From Deltaproteobacteria bacterium (GTDB lineage Bacteria; Myxococcota; Kuafuiibacteriia; Kuafuiibacteriales; Kuafuiibacteriaceae), in the NCBI GenBank assembly GCA_020632995.1, contig JACKEN010000001.1, positions 372,001 to 436,000 on the forward strand: a DNA stretch of 64,000 nucleotides, read 5' to 3'. The translations under genes and the position numbers were made by a program. The notes beneath the pieces were generated by a model. That model made no database searches. It saw nothing but the letters and a program-made list of their open reading frames with translations, and was not told where the DNA came from. Positions 10,605-19,042 of this stretch are shown here, one piece after another (the stretch's first letter is position 1; every line of letters starts with the position of its first letter).

Positions 10605-10637
10605 GCGAGGGCCCTGGTCACTGGGCCAGGGCCTCGC
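10605..10637 (+). promoter_or_regulatory. Strong hairpin between rplO and secY
   Basis: GCGAGGGCCCTGG (10605-10617) pairs with CCAGGGCCTCGC (10626-10637) with one bulged G. It ends just before the secY ribosome binding site. It could reduce read-through or translation so that SecY is made in smaller amounts than the r-proteins; inference from position. Confidence 0.5.
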
Positions 10638-10649
10638 CGAAGGATGGGC

Positions 10650-11969
10650 ATGACCGCTTCGTTCGCCAACATTGGGAAGGTTCCGGAGCTGCGGCAGCGC
10701 GTGCTGTTCACGTTGGCTCTGCTGGCCGTGTACCGCCTGGGGATCTTCGTGACCGTCCCGGGAGTGGACCGCGGCTTGATGCAGGAGTTCATCGAGCAGC
10801 AGTCCGGCAACCTGTTCGGCATGTTCAACATGTTCGTGGGCGGTGCCCTGGAGCAGGCCTCGGTGTTCTCACTGGGGATCATGCCCTACATCTCGTCGAG
10901 CATCATCCTGCAGCTCCTGACCGTGGTGGTCCCCACCCTGGAGCGCCTCTCCAAGGAGGGCGAGCAGGGCAGGAAGAAGATCACCCAGTACACCCGGTAC
11001 GGGACGATCATCCTGTCCATCGTCCAGGGCACCATCATCGCCTCCAACCTGGAGGGGGTGAACTACCAGGGCCAGAACGTGGTGCTGCACCCGGGCTTCG
11101 GCTTCAAGGTCATGACCATCCTGTCCCTGACCGCGGGCACCGCGTTCATCATGTGGCTGGGTGAGCAGATCACCGAGCGCGGGATCGGCAACGGGATGTC
11201 GCTCATCATCTTCTCGGGCATCGTGGTGGGCCTGCCCCGCGGGGCGTTCCAGACCATCCAGATGGCCCAGCAGGACGTGTTGAAGCCGCTGGTCATCCTG
11301 CTCCTGCTCGCGGTCATCGTGGTGGGGGTGTTCGCGGTGGTCTTCGTGGAGCGCGGCCAACGCCGGATCCCGATCCAGTACTCGAAGCGAGTGGTGGGGC
11401 GGAAGATGTACGGCGGTCAGTCGACCCACCTGCCGCTGAAGGTGAACACGGCCAACGTGATCCCTCCGATCTTCGCGTCGTCGCTCCTGCTGTTCCCGGC
11501 CACGCTGGTCCAGTTCTTCCCGGACTCGGCCATCATGCAGGGGATGCAGGCCATGCTGTTGCCCACGGAGTGGGGCTACAACGTGATCTACGCGAGCCTC
11601 ATCGTCTTCTTCACGTTCTTCTACACCGCGGTGATCTTCAACCCGGTGGACGTGGCAGACAATCTCAAGAAGTTCGGCGGCTACATCCCGGGCATCCGGC
11701 CCGGGCAGCGGACCGCCGAATACATCGAGCGGGTTCTGACCCGGATCACCACCGGCGCGGCCATCTACCTGGCCGGGGTGTGTGTCCTTCCGAACCTGCT
11801 CCTGACGGCGGTCCCGAACCTCCCGTTCTACTTCGGGGGCACTGCGCTCCTGATCGTGGTCGGGGTGGCGCTGGACACCGTCAGCCAGGTCGAGTCGCAC
11901 CTCATCACTCGGAGCTACGAGGGCTTCACGAGCGGTGGTGGGCGAATCCGGGGGCGGCGGACCGCCTGA
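10650..11969 (+). CDS. secY: Protein translocase subunit SecY
   Basis: SecY is the channel of the Sec translocon in the inner membrane. The ATG at 10650 is preferred over 10644 because AAGG (10640-10643) is then spaced 6 nt, and the N-terminus MTASFANIGKVPELRQR matches the family. The 439-residue protein has about ten membrane segments, the early YRLGIFVTVPGVD motif, the GMSLIIFSGIV stretch, cytosolic loop GQRRIPIQYSKR and the C-terminal GGRIRGRR. The usual next genes adk, map and infA are absent; rpmJ follows after 117 bp. Confidence 0.97.
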   Translation: MTASFANIGKVPELRQRVLFTLALLAVYRLGIFVTVPGVDRGLMQEFIEQQSGNLFGMFNMFVGGALEQASVFSLGIMPYISSSIILQLLTVVVPTLERLSKEGEQGRKKITQYTRYGTIILSIVQGTIIASNLEGVNYQGQNVVLHPGFGFKVMTILSLTAGTAFIMWLGEQITERGIGNGMSLIIFSGIVVGLPRGAFQTIQMAQQDVLKPLVILLLLAVIVVGVFAVVFVERGQRRIPIQYSKRVVGRKMYGGQSTHLPLKVNTANVIPPIFASSLLLFPATLVQFFPDSAIMQGMQAMLLPTEWGYNVIYASLIVFFTFFYTAVIFNPVDVADNLKKFGGYIPGIRPGQRTAEYIERVLTRITTGAAIYLAGVCVLPNLLLTAVPNLPFYFGGTALLIVVGVALDTVSQVESHLITRSYEGFTSGGGRIRGRRTA

Positions 11970-11976
11970 TGTGTCT

Positions 11977-11995
11977 CGGCCCGCTGGTCGGGCCG
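11977..11995 (+). terminator. Hairpin after secY, possible terminator or attenuator
   Basis: CGGCCCG (11977-11983) pairs perfectly with CGGGCCG (11989-11995) around CTGGT. A run of five T starts at 12006, too far from the stem for a classic intrinsic terminator. With the TTGCTT box at 12009 it may mark a boundary between the spc and alpha transcription units. Confidence 0.4.
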
Positions 11996-12008
11996 GGAGA
12001 TGAACTTT

Positions 12009-12038
12009 TTGCTTTGGCCTTACGGGTGGCTGTGGTAG
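12009..12038 (+). promoter_or_regulatory. Weak candidate promoter before rpmJ
   Basis: TTGCTT at 12009-12014 is a fair -35 box; the -10 would fall at GTGGTAG (about 12032-12038), which is a poor match. It lies after the secY hairpin and 50-70 bp before rpmJ, a sensible place for an alpha-operon promoter. Low confidence. Confidence 0.25.
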
Positions 12039-12086
12039 CGAGGCACCCCCTGTGTAGGCGGTAAGCGCAGGACTTCGAGGATAGCG

Positions 12087-12203
12087 ATGAAGGTGCGGGC
12101 ATCGGTCAAGAAAATGTGCACGAAGTGCAAGATCATCCGTCGGCGCGGCGTGGTGCGCGTGATCTGCAGCGAGAACCCCAACCACAAGCAACGGCAGGGC
12201 TGA
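12087..12203 (+). CDS. rpmJ: 50S ribosomal protein L36 (zinc-binding type)
   Basis: L36 is a tiny protein that stabilises 23S rRNA near helices 89-97. The 38-residue reading frame begins MKVRASVKKMCTKCKIIRRR and ends NPNHKQRQG. The zinc ligands Cys11, Cys14, Cys27 and His33 are all present, so this is the C+ form. It is followed by rpsM, the normal alpha-operon start. The infA gene that often precedes it is absent. Confidence 0.95.
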   Translation: MKVRASVKKMCTKCKIIRRRGVVRVICSENPNHKQRQG

Positions 12204-12248
12204 GGTCCGACAGGACCCGTTCGGACCTACGAGAGAAGAGGTAGAGAA

Positions 12249-12614
12249 GTGGCACGTATCGCAGGTGTCGACCTCCCGCGGAACAAGCAGATGGTCATCG
12301 CCCTGACCTACGTTTACGGGATTGGGCCGAAGATCGCTCGGGATATCCTGAACAAGGCCGAGCTTCCGCTGGACCTGAACTCGGACAAGGCGTCCGAGGA
12401 TGACATCGCCAAGATCCGCGAGATCCTGGAGCGAGACTACAAGGTGGAGGGTGACCTCCGCCGTGAGATCTCGATGAACATCAAGCGCCTCATGGACCTG
12501 GGGTGCTATCGGGGCATCCGCCATCGTCGCGGTCTGCCGGTGCGGGGACAGCGCACGCACACCAACGCGCGCACCCGGAAGGGCCCTCGCAAGGGCAGCA
12601 TCAAGAAGAAGTAG
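12249..12614 (+). CDS. rpsM: 30S ribosomal protein S13
   Basis: S13 contacts P-site tRNA and bridges to the large subunit. It starts at a GTG giving ARIAGVDLPRNKQMVIALTY, with the helix-two-turn-helix GIGPKIARDIL, the LMDLGCYRGIRHRRGLPVRG core and the basic end RTHTNARTRKGPRKG. The length of 121 residues is normal. Confidence 0.97.
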   Translation: MARIAGVDLPRNKQMVIALTYVYGIGPKIARDILNKAELPLDLNSDKASEDDIAKIREILERDYKVEGDLRREISMNIKRLMDLGCYRGIRHRRGLPVRGQRTHTNARTRKGPRKGSIKKK

Positions 12615-12624
12615 GACTTAAGCG

Positions 12625-13014
12625 ATGGCGAACCCAAAGGCCGGCCAAAAGAAGAAGGTCAAGAAGAACATCCCCCACGGGGTGGTGCACATCAAGGCGA
12701 CGTTCAACAACACCTTGATCACCATCACCGACACCGCGGGGAACACGCTGTCGTGGTGCTCCGCGGGGTCCAAGGGCTTCCGCGGGTCGCGTAAGTCGAC
12801 TCCGTTCGCGGCCCAGGTGGCGGCGGACGAGGCGGCGAAGCGCGCGCAGGAGCACGGCCTCAGGTCGGCCGTGGTCCTGGTGAAGGGCCCCGGCTCGGGC
12901 CGTGAGGCCGCGCTGCGCGCGGTGGCCGCGGCGGGCATCAAGGTCACCCTCGTGAAGGACGTGACCCCGCTGCCCCACAACGGCTGCCGGCCGCCCAAGC
13001 GGCGCCGCGTCTGA
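12625..13014 (+). CDS. rpsK: 30S ribosomal protein S11
   Basis: S11 forms part of the platform near the E site. The 129-residue product has IPHGVVHIKATFNNTLITIT, GNTLSWCSAGSKGFRGSRKSTPFAAQ and the C-terminal VTPLPHNGCRPPKRRRV signature. The next gene is rpoA; rpsD (S4), which normally lies between them, is missing. Confidence 0.97.
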   Translation: MANPKAGQKKKVKKNIPHGVVHIKATFNNTLITITDTAGNTLSWCSAGSKGFRGSRKSTPFAAQVAADEAAKRAQEHGLRSAVVLVKGPGSGREAALRAVAAAGIKVTLVKDVTPLPHNGCRPPKRRRV

Positions 13015-13066
13015 TTCGACCTTCTTCCGGCGCTCCGGCGCTCGGAGGGTGGAGTTGCTCTTTGGG

Positions 13067-13110
13067 AGGCGGGCTGGGCCCGCCTTCGGACGTTGAGGGC
13101 GGAGCCCTCA
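13067..13110 (+). promoter_or_regulatory. Tandem hairpins in the rpsK-rpoA gap
   Basis: Two perfect 7-bp stems lie next to each other: AGGCGGG/CCCGCCT (13067-13085) and TGAGGGC/GCCCTCA with a GGA loop (13094-13110). They occupy the 163-bp gap where rpsD would be. They could be a leader or attenuator for rpoA; there is no T-tract. Confidence 0.4.
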
Positions 13111-13177
13111 GAGGCTTCACGTCGAGGTGTGCTGCGGGCCTGGTCCCGCGGCGAGTGGTGGCGTGAAGGAGGAACCG

Positions 13178-14179
13178 ATGCAGAAGGACATCCATCGCAA
13201 CTGGCGAGACCTGATCCGGCCGAAGCGCCTGGTCGTGGATCGCGAGACCCTGACCCCGAGCTACGGGCGCTTCTTCGCGGAGCCCCTCGAGCGGGGCTTC
13301 GGGATCACCATCGGCAACTCGCTGCGGCGGGTGCTGCTGTCGTCCCTGCAGGGCGCGGCGGTGACCTCGGTCCGCATCGAGGGTGCCCTCCACGAGTTCA
13401 CGTCCATCCCCGGGATCACCGAGGACGTGGCCGACATCATCCTCAACATCAAGGATGTCCTCATCAAGATGGACACCTTCGAGCAGAAGACCCTGCGCCT
13501 CGACAAGAAGGGCCCCAGCCTCGTGCGGGCGGCCGACATCGAGGTGCCGGACGGCGTCCGCATCCTCAACCCCGACCTGGTGGTAGCCACGGTGGGTGAG
13601 GACGGCCACCTGAAGATGGAGATGACCTGCCGCAAGGGCCGCGGGTACGTCCAGGCGGAGGGGAACAAGTCCCCGAACATGCCGATCGACGCGATCCCGA
13701 TCGACGCCATCTTCTCGCCCGTCAAGAAGGTCAACTACCACGTGACCAACGCCCGCGTTGGCCAGCGCACCGACTACGATCGGCTGGCCCTCGAGGTGTG
13801 GACGGACGCGTCGGTGTCGCCTGAGGACGCGGTGGCGTTCGCCGCCAAGATCATCAAGGACCAGCTCTCGATCTTCATCAACTTCGAAGAGGATCAGGAG
13901 CCCGAGATCATCGTCGAGCCGGAGCCCCAGGAGAAGTTCAACGAGAACCTCCTGCGCACCGTCGACGAGCTGGAGCTCTCGGTTCGCTCGGCCAACTGCC
14001 TGGCCAACGCCAACATCAAGTACATTGGCGACCTGGTGCAGAAGACCGAGAGCGAGATGCTCAAGACGAAGAACTTCGGCCGTAAGTCCTTGAAGGAGAT
14101 CAAGGAGATCCTGGCCGAGATGGGGCTGTCGCTGGGCATGAAGCTCGACAACTGGCCCCCCAAGGATCTGAAGAAGTAG
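13178..14179 (+). CDS. rpoA: DNA-directed RNA polymerase subunit alpha
   Basis: The alpha subunit dimer nucleates RNA polymerase assembly and its C-terminal domain contacts UP elements and activators. The ATG at 13178 sits 5 bp after AAGGAGG; the longer in-frame start at 13127 is rejected. The 333-residue protein has the N-terminal domain with RGFGITIGNSLRRVLLSS and a C-terminal domain with LELSVRSANCLANANIKYIG and NFGRKSLKEIKEIL. Normal length. Confidence 0.97.
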   Translation: MQKDIHRNWRDLIRPKRLVVDRETLTPSYGRFFAEPLERGFGITIGNSLRRVLLSSLQGAAVTSVRIEGALHEFTSIPGITEDVADIILNIKDVLIKMDTFEQKTLRLDKKGPSLVRAADIEVPDGVRILNPDLVVATVGEDGHLKMEMTCRKGRGYVQAEGNKSPNMPIDAIPIDAIFSPVKKVNYHVTNARVGQRTDYDRLALEVWTDASVSPEDAVAFAAKIIKDQLSIFINFEEDQEPEIIVEPEPQEKFNENLLRTVDELELSVRSANCLANANIKYIGDLVQKTESEMLKTKNFGRKSLKEIKEILAEMGLSLGMKLDNWPPKDLKK

Positions 14180-14194
14180 TCAGGGGTCGTATCG

Positions 14195-14632
14195 ATGCGT
14201 CACCGCAATGCATTTAGGAAGTTCAGCCGGACGTCGTCGCACCGTAAGGCGATGTTCAACAACCTGGCGATGGCGCTCATCGAGAACGGGCGCATCAAGA
14301 CCACCGATGCCAAGGCCAAGGAGCTGAGGCGGGTGGCCGAGAAGCTCGTGTCCGACGGCAAGGAGGGCACGCTCGCGGCCCGCCGCCGCGTCTACGCGCA
14401 GCTCGGTCAGGGTGGTAAGCACGCTCGGACCATCGGGCGGGAGCCGTCGCGGGTCGACCGCGTGGTGGGGACGCTCTTCGGCGACCTCGCCTCGCGCTTC
14501 AAGGACCGGGCGGGTGGCTACACCCGCATCGTGAAGGTGGGGAACCGCAAGGGCGACAACGCCCCCGTGTCCCTCATCGAGTTCGTCGACTACGAGCCCT
14601 CCACCGGGGGCGAGGTCGAGGAGACCGAGTAG
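14195..14632 (+). CDS. rplQ: 50S ribosomal protein L17
   Basis: L17 lies near the tunnel exit. The protein begins MRHRNAFRKFSRTSSHRKAM, has the NLAMALIENGRIKTTDAKAKELR core and the typical RVVGTLFGDLASRFKDRAGGYTRI end region, with an acidic tail. At 145 residues it is slightly longer than the ~120-130 average. It closes the ribosomal cluster before a terminator. Confidence 0.96.
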   Translation: MRHRNAFRKFSRTSSHRKAMFNNLAMALIENGRIKTTDAKAKELRRVAEKLVSDGKEGTLAARRRVYAQLGQGGKHARTIGREPSRVDRVVGTLFGDLASRFKDRAGGYTRIVKVGNRKGDNAPVSLIEFVDYEPSTGGEVEETE

Positions 14633-14681
14633 CCTGAACGGCCGCCCGGCCCAAGGTCGGGTGTGCAAGAAGGCTTGCAGG

Positions 14682-14717
14682 AAGGCCCCCCGGGCGGCGC
14701 GCCGCCTTGGGGGCCTT
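14682..14717. terminator. Bidirectional terminator-like hairpin after rplQ
   Basis: AAGGCCCCC (14682-14690) pairs with GGGGGCCTT (14709-14717) and the interior is itself palindromic (GGCGGCGCGCCGCC). It lies between convergent rplQ and the GT4 gene, so it can serve both strands. The strand-symmetric stem has little T-tract. Confidence 0.7.
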
Positions 14718-14736
14718 CGTGCGTCTCGAGCTCCGG

Positions 14737-15963
14737 TCAGCCCCGCCCGAAGGCGCCGCTCAAGGCCTGTAGCGAGCGGCCCATGGTCTTCAGGGCGAGC
14801 CGTCGGCGCCCCGAGCGGCGGCGCTCCTCCGCCTCCCGCCCGCAGGCTCGGTAGAGCGCGAGGTAGGCGTCCACCATCGCCTGGTGGGTGTGTCGGGCCT
14901 CGACCTTCTCTCGCCCCCGGGCCCCGCAGGCCTGTCGCAGGTCGGGGTCGCTCAGCATGCGATCCAGCGCCGCTGCGAGCTCCGGCACCGCCATCGGCGG
15001 GACGAGCAGGCCGTGGACCTCGTCCTCGACCAGCTCCGGCGTCCCACCCACCGCGGTGGCCACGATCGGGATGCGCGCCGCCATCGCCTCGATGATCGCG
15101 TTCGAGGTGCCCTCGAAGAGCGAGCAGTTCACGAAGACGTCGAAGGCGGGGAGCGTCCACTCGGGGCGCTCCACCCGGCCCATGAGGTTGAAGCGGCCGG
15201 CGAGCCCGTTGCGCTCCGCCTGGGCCCGCAGGTCCTCGGGCGACACCCCGAGCGGGTTGCCGACCAGGAGCAAGTAGACTTGCGGATGTCGCTCGAGCAG
15301 TCGTCCCACCGCGTCGATGAGATCGGGGATCCGCTTCACCGGGCGGAACACGCTGATCGCGCCGACCACCACCGCGTCTTCCGGGATGCCGAGGCGCGCG
15401 CGCACCTCGGCCTTCGTGGGCGCGCCGTCGATGGTGTCGAGATCGATGCCGGTCTGCAGCACCTCGATCCGACCGTCGGGCGCGTCCCAGTGGGTCGCGA
15501 TCTGCTCACCGAGGTAGTTGCAGACCGCGGTGAAGCGATCCACGTGGGGCGCGAGGGCCCGCATCATGGCCTGGCGGCGCGCGCTCGGCTCGTCGGTGCT
15601 GTCCTGGCCGCCCAGGCCGTAGAGCACCACCGGCACCCCGGCGAGGCGCGCGGCGGCGATGCCGTACAGGCTGGTGGACCAGTTGTGCACGTGCATCACA
15701 TCGGGGCGGTGGAGCGCGAGGGTGGAGGCGAGGCGGGGGATCAGCGAGGGCTCCACGCCGCCTGCGGGGTTGCGCTCGATGGGAACCACCCGCACGTCGG
15801 GGCCGGCCTTCTCCACCAGCGCCTCCCGGACCGGCCCGAAGCCCATCCACGTGAGCTCGAACTCCCGGCGGTCCATGGCCGCCATGACGCGGGCGATGCG
15901 CTCCTCGGTGCCCCCGCTCCACAAGCACGGGGTGAGCTGGCAGATCCTGGTCTTACGGTCCAC
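14737..15963 (-). CDS. Glycosyltransferase family 4 protein
   Basis: A retaining GT-B glycosyltransferase, likely acting on a lipid-linked glycan or exopolysaccharide at the inner membrane face; the substrate is unknown. The GTG at 15963 gives 408 residues starting VDRKTRICQLTPCLWSGGTE, which is the expected first strand plus Gly loop. The C-terminal half has VGAISVFRPVKRIPDLIDAV and the EX7E motif region EGTSNAIIEAMA followed by VATAVGGTPE and HGLLVPP. A longer open frame upstream is low-complexity and rejected. It is convergent with rplQ and divergent from the lipoprotein at 16281. Confidence 0.88.
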   Translation of the reverse strand: MDRKTRICQLTPCLWSGGTEERIARVMAAMDRREFELTWMGFGPVREALVEKAGPDVRVVPIERNPAGGVEPSLIPRLASTLALHRPDVMHVHNWSTSLYGIAAARLAGVPVVLYGLGGQDSTDEPSARRQAMMRALAPHVDRFTAVCNYLGEQIATHWDAPDGRIEVLQTGIDLDTIDGAPTKAEVRARLGIPEDAVVVGAISVFRPVKRIPDLIDAVGRLLERHPQVYLLLVGNPLGVSPEDLRAQAERNGLAGRFNLMGRVERPEWTLPAFDVFVNCSLFEGTSNAIIEAMAARIPIVATAVGGTPELVEDEVHGLLVPPMAVPELAAALDRMLSDPDLRQACGARGREKVEARHTHQAMVDAYLALYRACGREAEERRRSGRRRLALKTMGRSLQALSGAFGRG

Positions 15964-16280
15964 GCGCGGCTGTCCGTCTGGCCCTCGGTGGGCTCGGGGC
16001 TCCCCGGGGGCAAAGCTCCAACGTGCCGCCGCCCCTGGCAAGGGGGGAGGGCCGCCGGGGGCCGAGAAGCGCCCGACCCCCCGGGCAGGCCCGGGGGGAC
16101 GATGGTGGCAGGTGAGGTGAGGGCGAGCACCCTTGCATGCGCACCTCCCATCCCGCGTCAGTTCATGCGATAGAAGATGCTCCGGCGGGGCCGGGGATCG
16201 CGGGGGTCGGGGACGACGCACCGGAACCGGGGGCTCCGAGGGAAGTTGAACTGGGCTTGAGAGGACTGAAGGAGAAGACG

Positions 16281-16865
16281 ATGAAGCGGCTCGCACTCAT
16301 GTTTGCTTTCGCTGCGCTGCCCCTGGCGGCGTGTGGCGGTCAGAAGACCAACGAGGGGGTGCTCTCCCCCAACACCCCCTCGGTCGAGTACCCCGAGTGG
16401 GTCAACAAGGGCTCCGGTGCCTTCGGCGGCGAGAAGAAGGTCTTCTACGCGGTCGGCGCCAAGAGCGGCATCAAGAACCCCGCCCTGCTCCGCTCCGCGG
16501 CCGACAACCGGGCCCGGGCCGAGATGCAGAAGATCTTCGAGACCTACTCGGCCTCGCTGATGAAGGACTACGCCGCCAGCACCACCGCTGGTGACTTCAG
16601 CGCCTCGTCCGAGGAGCAGCACGTGGAGGAGGCCGTGAAGACCTTCGCCGCGGGCACCCTGAACGGCGTGCAGATCGTCGACCACTGGATCCATCCGGTG
16701 GACGGCACCATGTACTCCCTGGCGCGGCTCGACCTGGAGGGCTTCATGAGCATGATCGACACCTCCAAGGAGCTCAACGCCAAGGTGAAGGAGGCCGTGA
16801 AGCGCGCCGCCGAGAAGTCCTTCGCCGACCTCGAGCGCGAAGAGGCCAAGCGCGCCGAGCAGTGA
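16281..16865 (+). CDS. LPP20-family lipoprotein (short)
   Basis: Predicted lipoprotein of 194 residues: signal peptide with lipobox LAAC (Cys18), then an LPP20-type domain. Typical features are the PEWVNKGSGAF entry, FYAVGAKSGIKNPALLRSAA and NRARAEMQKIFETYSASLMK, and a C-terminal charged helix. The segment from ETYSASLMKDYAAST onward is nearly identical to the first domain of the protein at 22388, so the two are recent paralogues. LPP20 proteins (Helicobacter Lpp20, Vibrio FlgP) are outer-membrane lipoproteins. It lies at the head of the envelope cluster. A GGAGAAG site precedes the ATG. The exact role is unknown. Confidence 0.85.
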   Translation: MKRLALMFAFAALPLAACGGQKTNEGVLSPNTPSVEYPEWVNKGSGAFGGEKKVFYAVGAKSGIKNPALLRSAADNRARAEMQKIFETYSASLMKDYAASTTAGDFSASSEEQHVEEAVKTFAAGTLNGVQIVDHWIHPVDGTMYSLARLDLEGFMSMIDTSKELNAKVKEAVKRAAEKSFADLEREEAKRAEQ

Positions 16866-16902
16866 GCGTCAGGCAGATGCCTGGCTCGAGTTGAAGACGC
16901 GA

Positions 16903-16939
16903 ACGCGCGGTCGTGGGCGGCTTCGCCTCGACCGCGCGT
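16903..16939 (+). terminator. Long GC-rich hairpin after the short LPP20 gene
   Basis: ACGCGCGGTCG (16903-16913) pairs perfectly over 11 bp with CGACCGCGCGT (16929-16939), with a further small stem GGCG/CGCC inside. It begins about 40 bp after the stop codon, as expected for a terminator, but there is no T-tract. Confidence 0.5.
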
Positions 16940-17115
16940 CGCCGTTGGGGGGGCGATCGGCGCGCGAGCGGGCTCGGCGTGAGGCAGTGGGGGAGGGCGG
17001 TTCAGCCGACCCGAACCCGGCCGCGCAAGGCTCCATGAATCGGCTGCCGGGGTTCGTCGTCCCATCGTGTAACGAAGGCTTGTGAGGCGTGGGTGTGGGG
17101 ACGACTGGTAGCGCT

Positions 17116-17808
17116 ATGAACATGGGCCTACGTCGAGCGGTGTTTGGGGTCGGGCTGGCGCTTGCCGTCGGGGCGTGCGCGTCGAAGCAACCGCCGCCAC
17201 CGCCGCCACCACCGCCACCGCCGGTGGACGTCCCGGATTGGGTCTACCAGATCCCCAAGATGGCCGGGAAGGTCTGCGCCACCGGCGCGGTCGACCCCAC
17301 CTTCTACCGGCAGGACGGCCGGGTGAACGCGGCCGAGGCCGCCCGCAACGAGCTGGCGCGGTCCATCCAGGTGCACATCAGCAGCATCATGTACGACACC
17401 GAGACGTCGCGCGGGGGCTCCGTGCAGAACTACATCGTCTCGGAGGTCGTGACCGCGGTGAACGAGGGAGTGCTCGCGGGGGCCGAGATCCTCTCATACT
17501 GGTTCGACGGCACCGGCGCGGTGTCCCGCACGGGCATGACCTACGCCCTGGCCTGCATGGACATCAACCAGTCCGTGTCCGACCTGGCCGACAAGCTCGA
17601 GGCCGCCTACCCGGGCGAAGAGCACAAGAACGAAATCGCCGCGGTGAAGGAGCGCGCCCGAGTCGCCTTCGACGAGCTCGAGGCCATGGAGGAGCGCAGG
17701 GCGGCCCAGGCGGCGCCCGCGCCCGCCCCCGCGCCCCGCACCCCGGCAAACGACGATCCCGTGGACGGCTCGGCGCCGTCGCACGCTGACTCAGGAGACC
17801 AGCCATGA
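17116..17808 (+). CDS. LPP20-like lipoprotein with poly-Pro linker
   Basis: Predicted lipoprotein of 230 residues: signal peptide, lipobox VGAC, an uninterrupted run of about eleven prolines, then an LPP20-like domain (VPDWVYQIPKMAGKVCATGAV; AARNELARSIQVHISS; YALACMD). The C-terminal helix is charged and ends in an Ala/Pro tail. The proline run may span part of the periplasm or peptidoglycan. The last codon overlaps the start of the protease gene (ATGA), so the two are co-translated. The earlier in-frame GTG at 17089 would place residues before the signal peptide and is less likely. Confidence 0.78.
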   Translation: MNMGLRRAVFGVGLALAVGACASKQPPPPPPPPPPPVDVPDWVYQIPKMAGKVCATGAVDPTFYRQDGRVNAAEAARNELARSIQVHISSIMYDTETSRGGSVQNYIVSEVVTAVNEGVLAGAEILSYWFDGTGAVSRTGMTYALACMDINQSVSDLADKLEAAYPGEEHKNEIAAVKERARVAFDELEAMEERRAAQAAPAPAPAPRTPANDDPVDGSAPSHADSGDQP

Positions 17809-19040
17809 CTCGTACCATCCTCCGTCGCAGCGCCTTCGGACTGGCCCTGGCCTTCGTGCTGGGCACCAGCCTGACGGCAACAGCCGCCAACCCGCCGCTG
17901 ACCCCGCGGCAGATCTACAAGACCTACGGCAAGGGTGTGGTGCTGGTCTTCGCCACCGACGGCTCCGCCCAGGGGAGCGCGGGCACCGGCTCGATCATCA
18001 CCGAGGACGGCCAGGTCATCACGAACGCCCACGTCGTCTCGAAGGACGGGCGGCCGTACAAGAAGCTCTTCGTCTACCTGAAGCCCGACAAGCTCCAGGG
18101 CTCCATGCAGCAGGACCTGAAGCACCGCTTCACCGCGACCCTGATGGACCTGAACCCCGAGCTCGACCTGGCCCTGCTCAAGATCGTGGAGGCCCCCAAG
18201 GACCTCCAGGTGATCCAGTTCGTGAACCCGGACGAGGTCGAGATCGGTGAGCCGGTGGTGGCGATCGGCCACCCCGAGACCGGCGGCCTGTGGACCCTCA
18301 CCACCGGCTCGATCTCGAGCGTGATCGCCGACTTCCAAGGCGTGCACGGCAAGGACGTGTTCCAGACCGAGGCCTCGGTGAACCGGGGCAACTCGGGCGG
18401 CCCGCTCCTCAACGCCTACGGCCACATGGTCGGCATCAACACCTGCATCTCCAGGAAGGCGGCGGACGGCCTCGCGATCACCGACATCAACTTCAGCCTC
18501 AAGAGCTCGGTGGCGGTGGACTGGCTGGCCAAGCGCAAGCTGATGAACCTCGCCTACGTGGCCCCCGACTACCTGCCGGACAGCCTGCGCGGCGCGGCGG
18601 TGGCCGGGACCGCGGTGGCGATGGCGGACACCAAGCCGGCCGAGACGAAGCCCGCCGCGGCCAAGCACGACGAGCAGGAGAAGTACGAGGTCGACAGCGG
18701 CGACGGGAAGACCCTGGTCGTGGTGGTGGAGCCGGACAAGGGCCAGGACGTGGCCGATGACCCCGAGTTCGCCCAGGCGGCCCAGGACACCGAGACCGTG
18801 TCGCGCAACATGAAGGGCGCCCCGGCCGCCAAGGGCAAGACCCAGGAGGCCGACAACCTGAAGCCGAAGCACCTCACCAAGGCGCGGCCCTACAAGCTGG
18901 ACCAGTTCGTCTCCGAGCGCGTCAAGGAGATGCGCAAGATGGAGAAGATGATGGATGAGATGAGCGACACCATCAAGACGAAGTCCGGCAAGGGCAAGAA
19001 CAAGGTCAAGGACAAGTCCAAGGGCATGGGTCTTTGGTAG
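17805..19040 (+). CDS. Secreted trypsin-like (S1C) serine protease without PDZ domain
   Basis: A 411-residue exported protein with a cleavable signal peptide (ending about TATAA). The protease domain has a complete catalytic triad: His in ITNAHVVS, Asp in LDLALLKI and Ser in NRGNSGGPLLN. This is the DegP/HtrA type of fold, but no PDZ domain follows. Instead there is a ~180-residue Lys/Asp-rich tail with low complexity and a helical MRKMEKMMDEM stretch. It overlaps the upstream lipoprotein by 4 bp and precedes the CsgG-like gene by 2 bp. The operon context suggests processing or quality control of the neighbouring envelope lipoproteins; inference. Confidence 0.88.
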   Translation: MTRTILRRSAFGLALAFVLGTSLTATAANPPLTPRQIYKTYGKGVVLVFATDGSAQGSAGTGSIITEDGQVITNAHVVSKDGRPYKKLFVYLKPDKLQGSMQQDLKHRFTATLMDLNPELDLALLKIVEAPKDLQVIQFVNPDEVEIGEPVVAIGHPETGGLWTLTTGSISSVIADFQGVHGKDVFQTEASVNRGNSGGPLLNAYGHMVGINTCISRKAADGLAITDINFSLKSSVAVDWLAKRKLMNLAYVAPDYLPDSLRGAAVAGTAVAMADTKPAETKPAAAKHDEQEKYEVDSGDGKTLVVVVEPDKGQDVADDPEFAQAAQDTETVSRNMKGAPAAKGKTQEADNLKPKHLTKARPYKLDQFVSERVKEMRKMEKMMDEMSDTIKTKSGKGKNKVKDKSKGMGLW

Positions 19041-19042
19041 TC

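Noticed and set aside
15964..16296. N-terminal extension of the GT4 glycosyltransferase to 519 residues
   Set aside because: The extra ~110 residues are Pro/Arg/Ala low complexity and overlap the start of the divergent lipoprotein gene; the family begins at the GTG at 15963.
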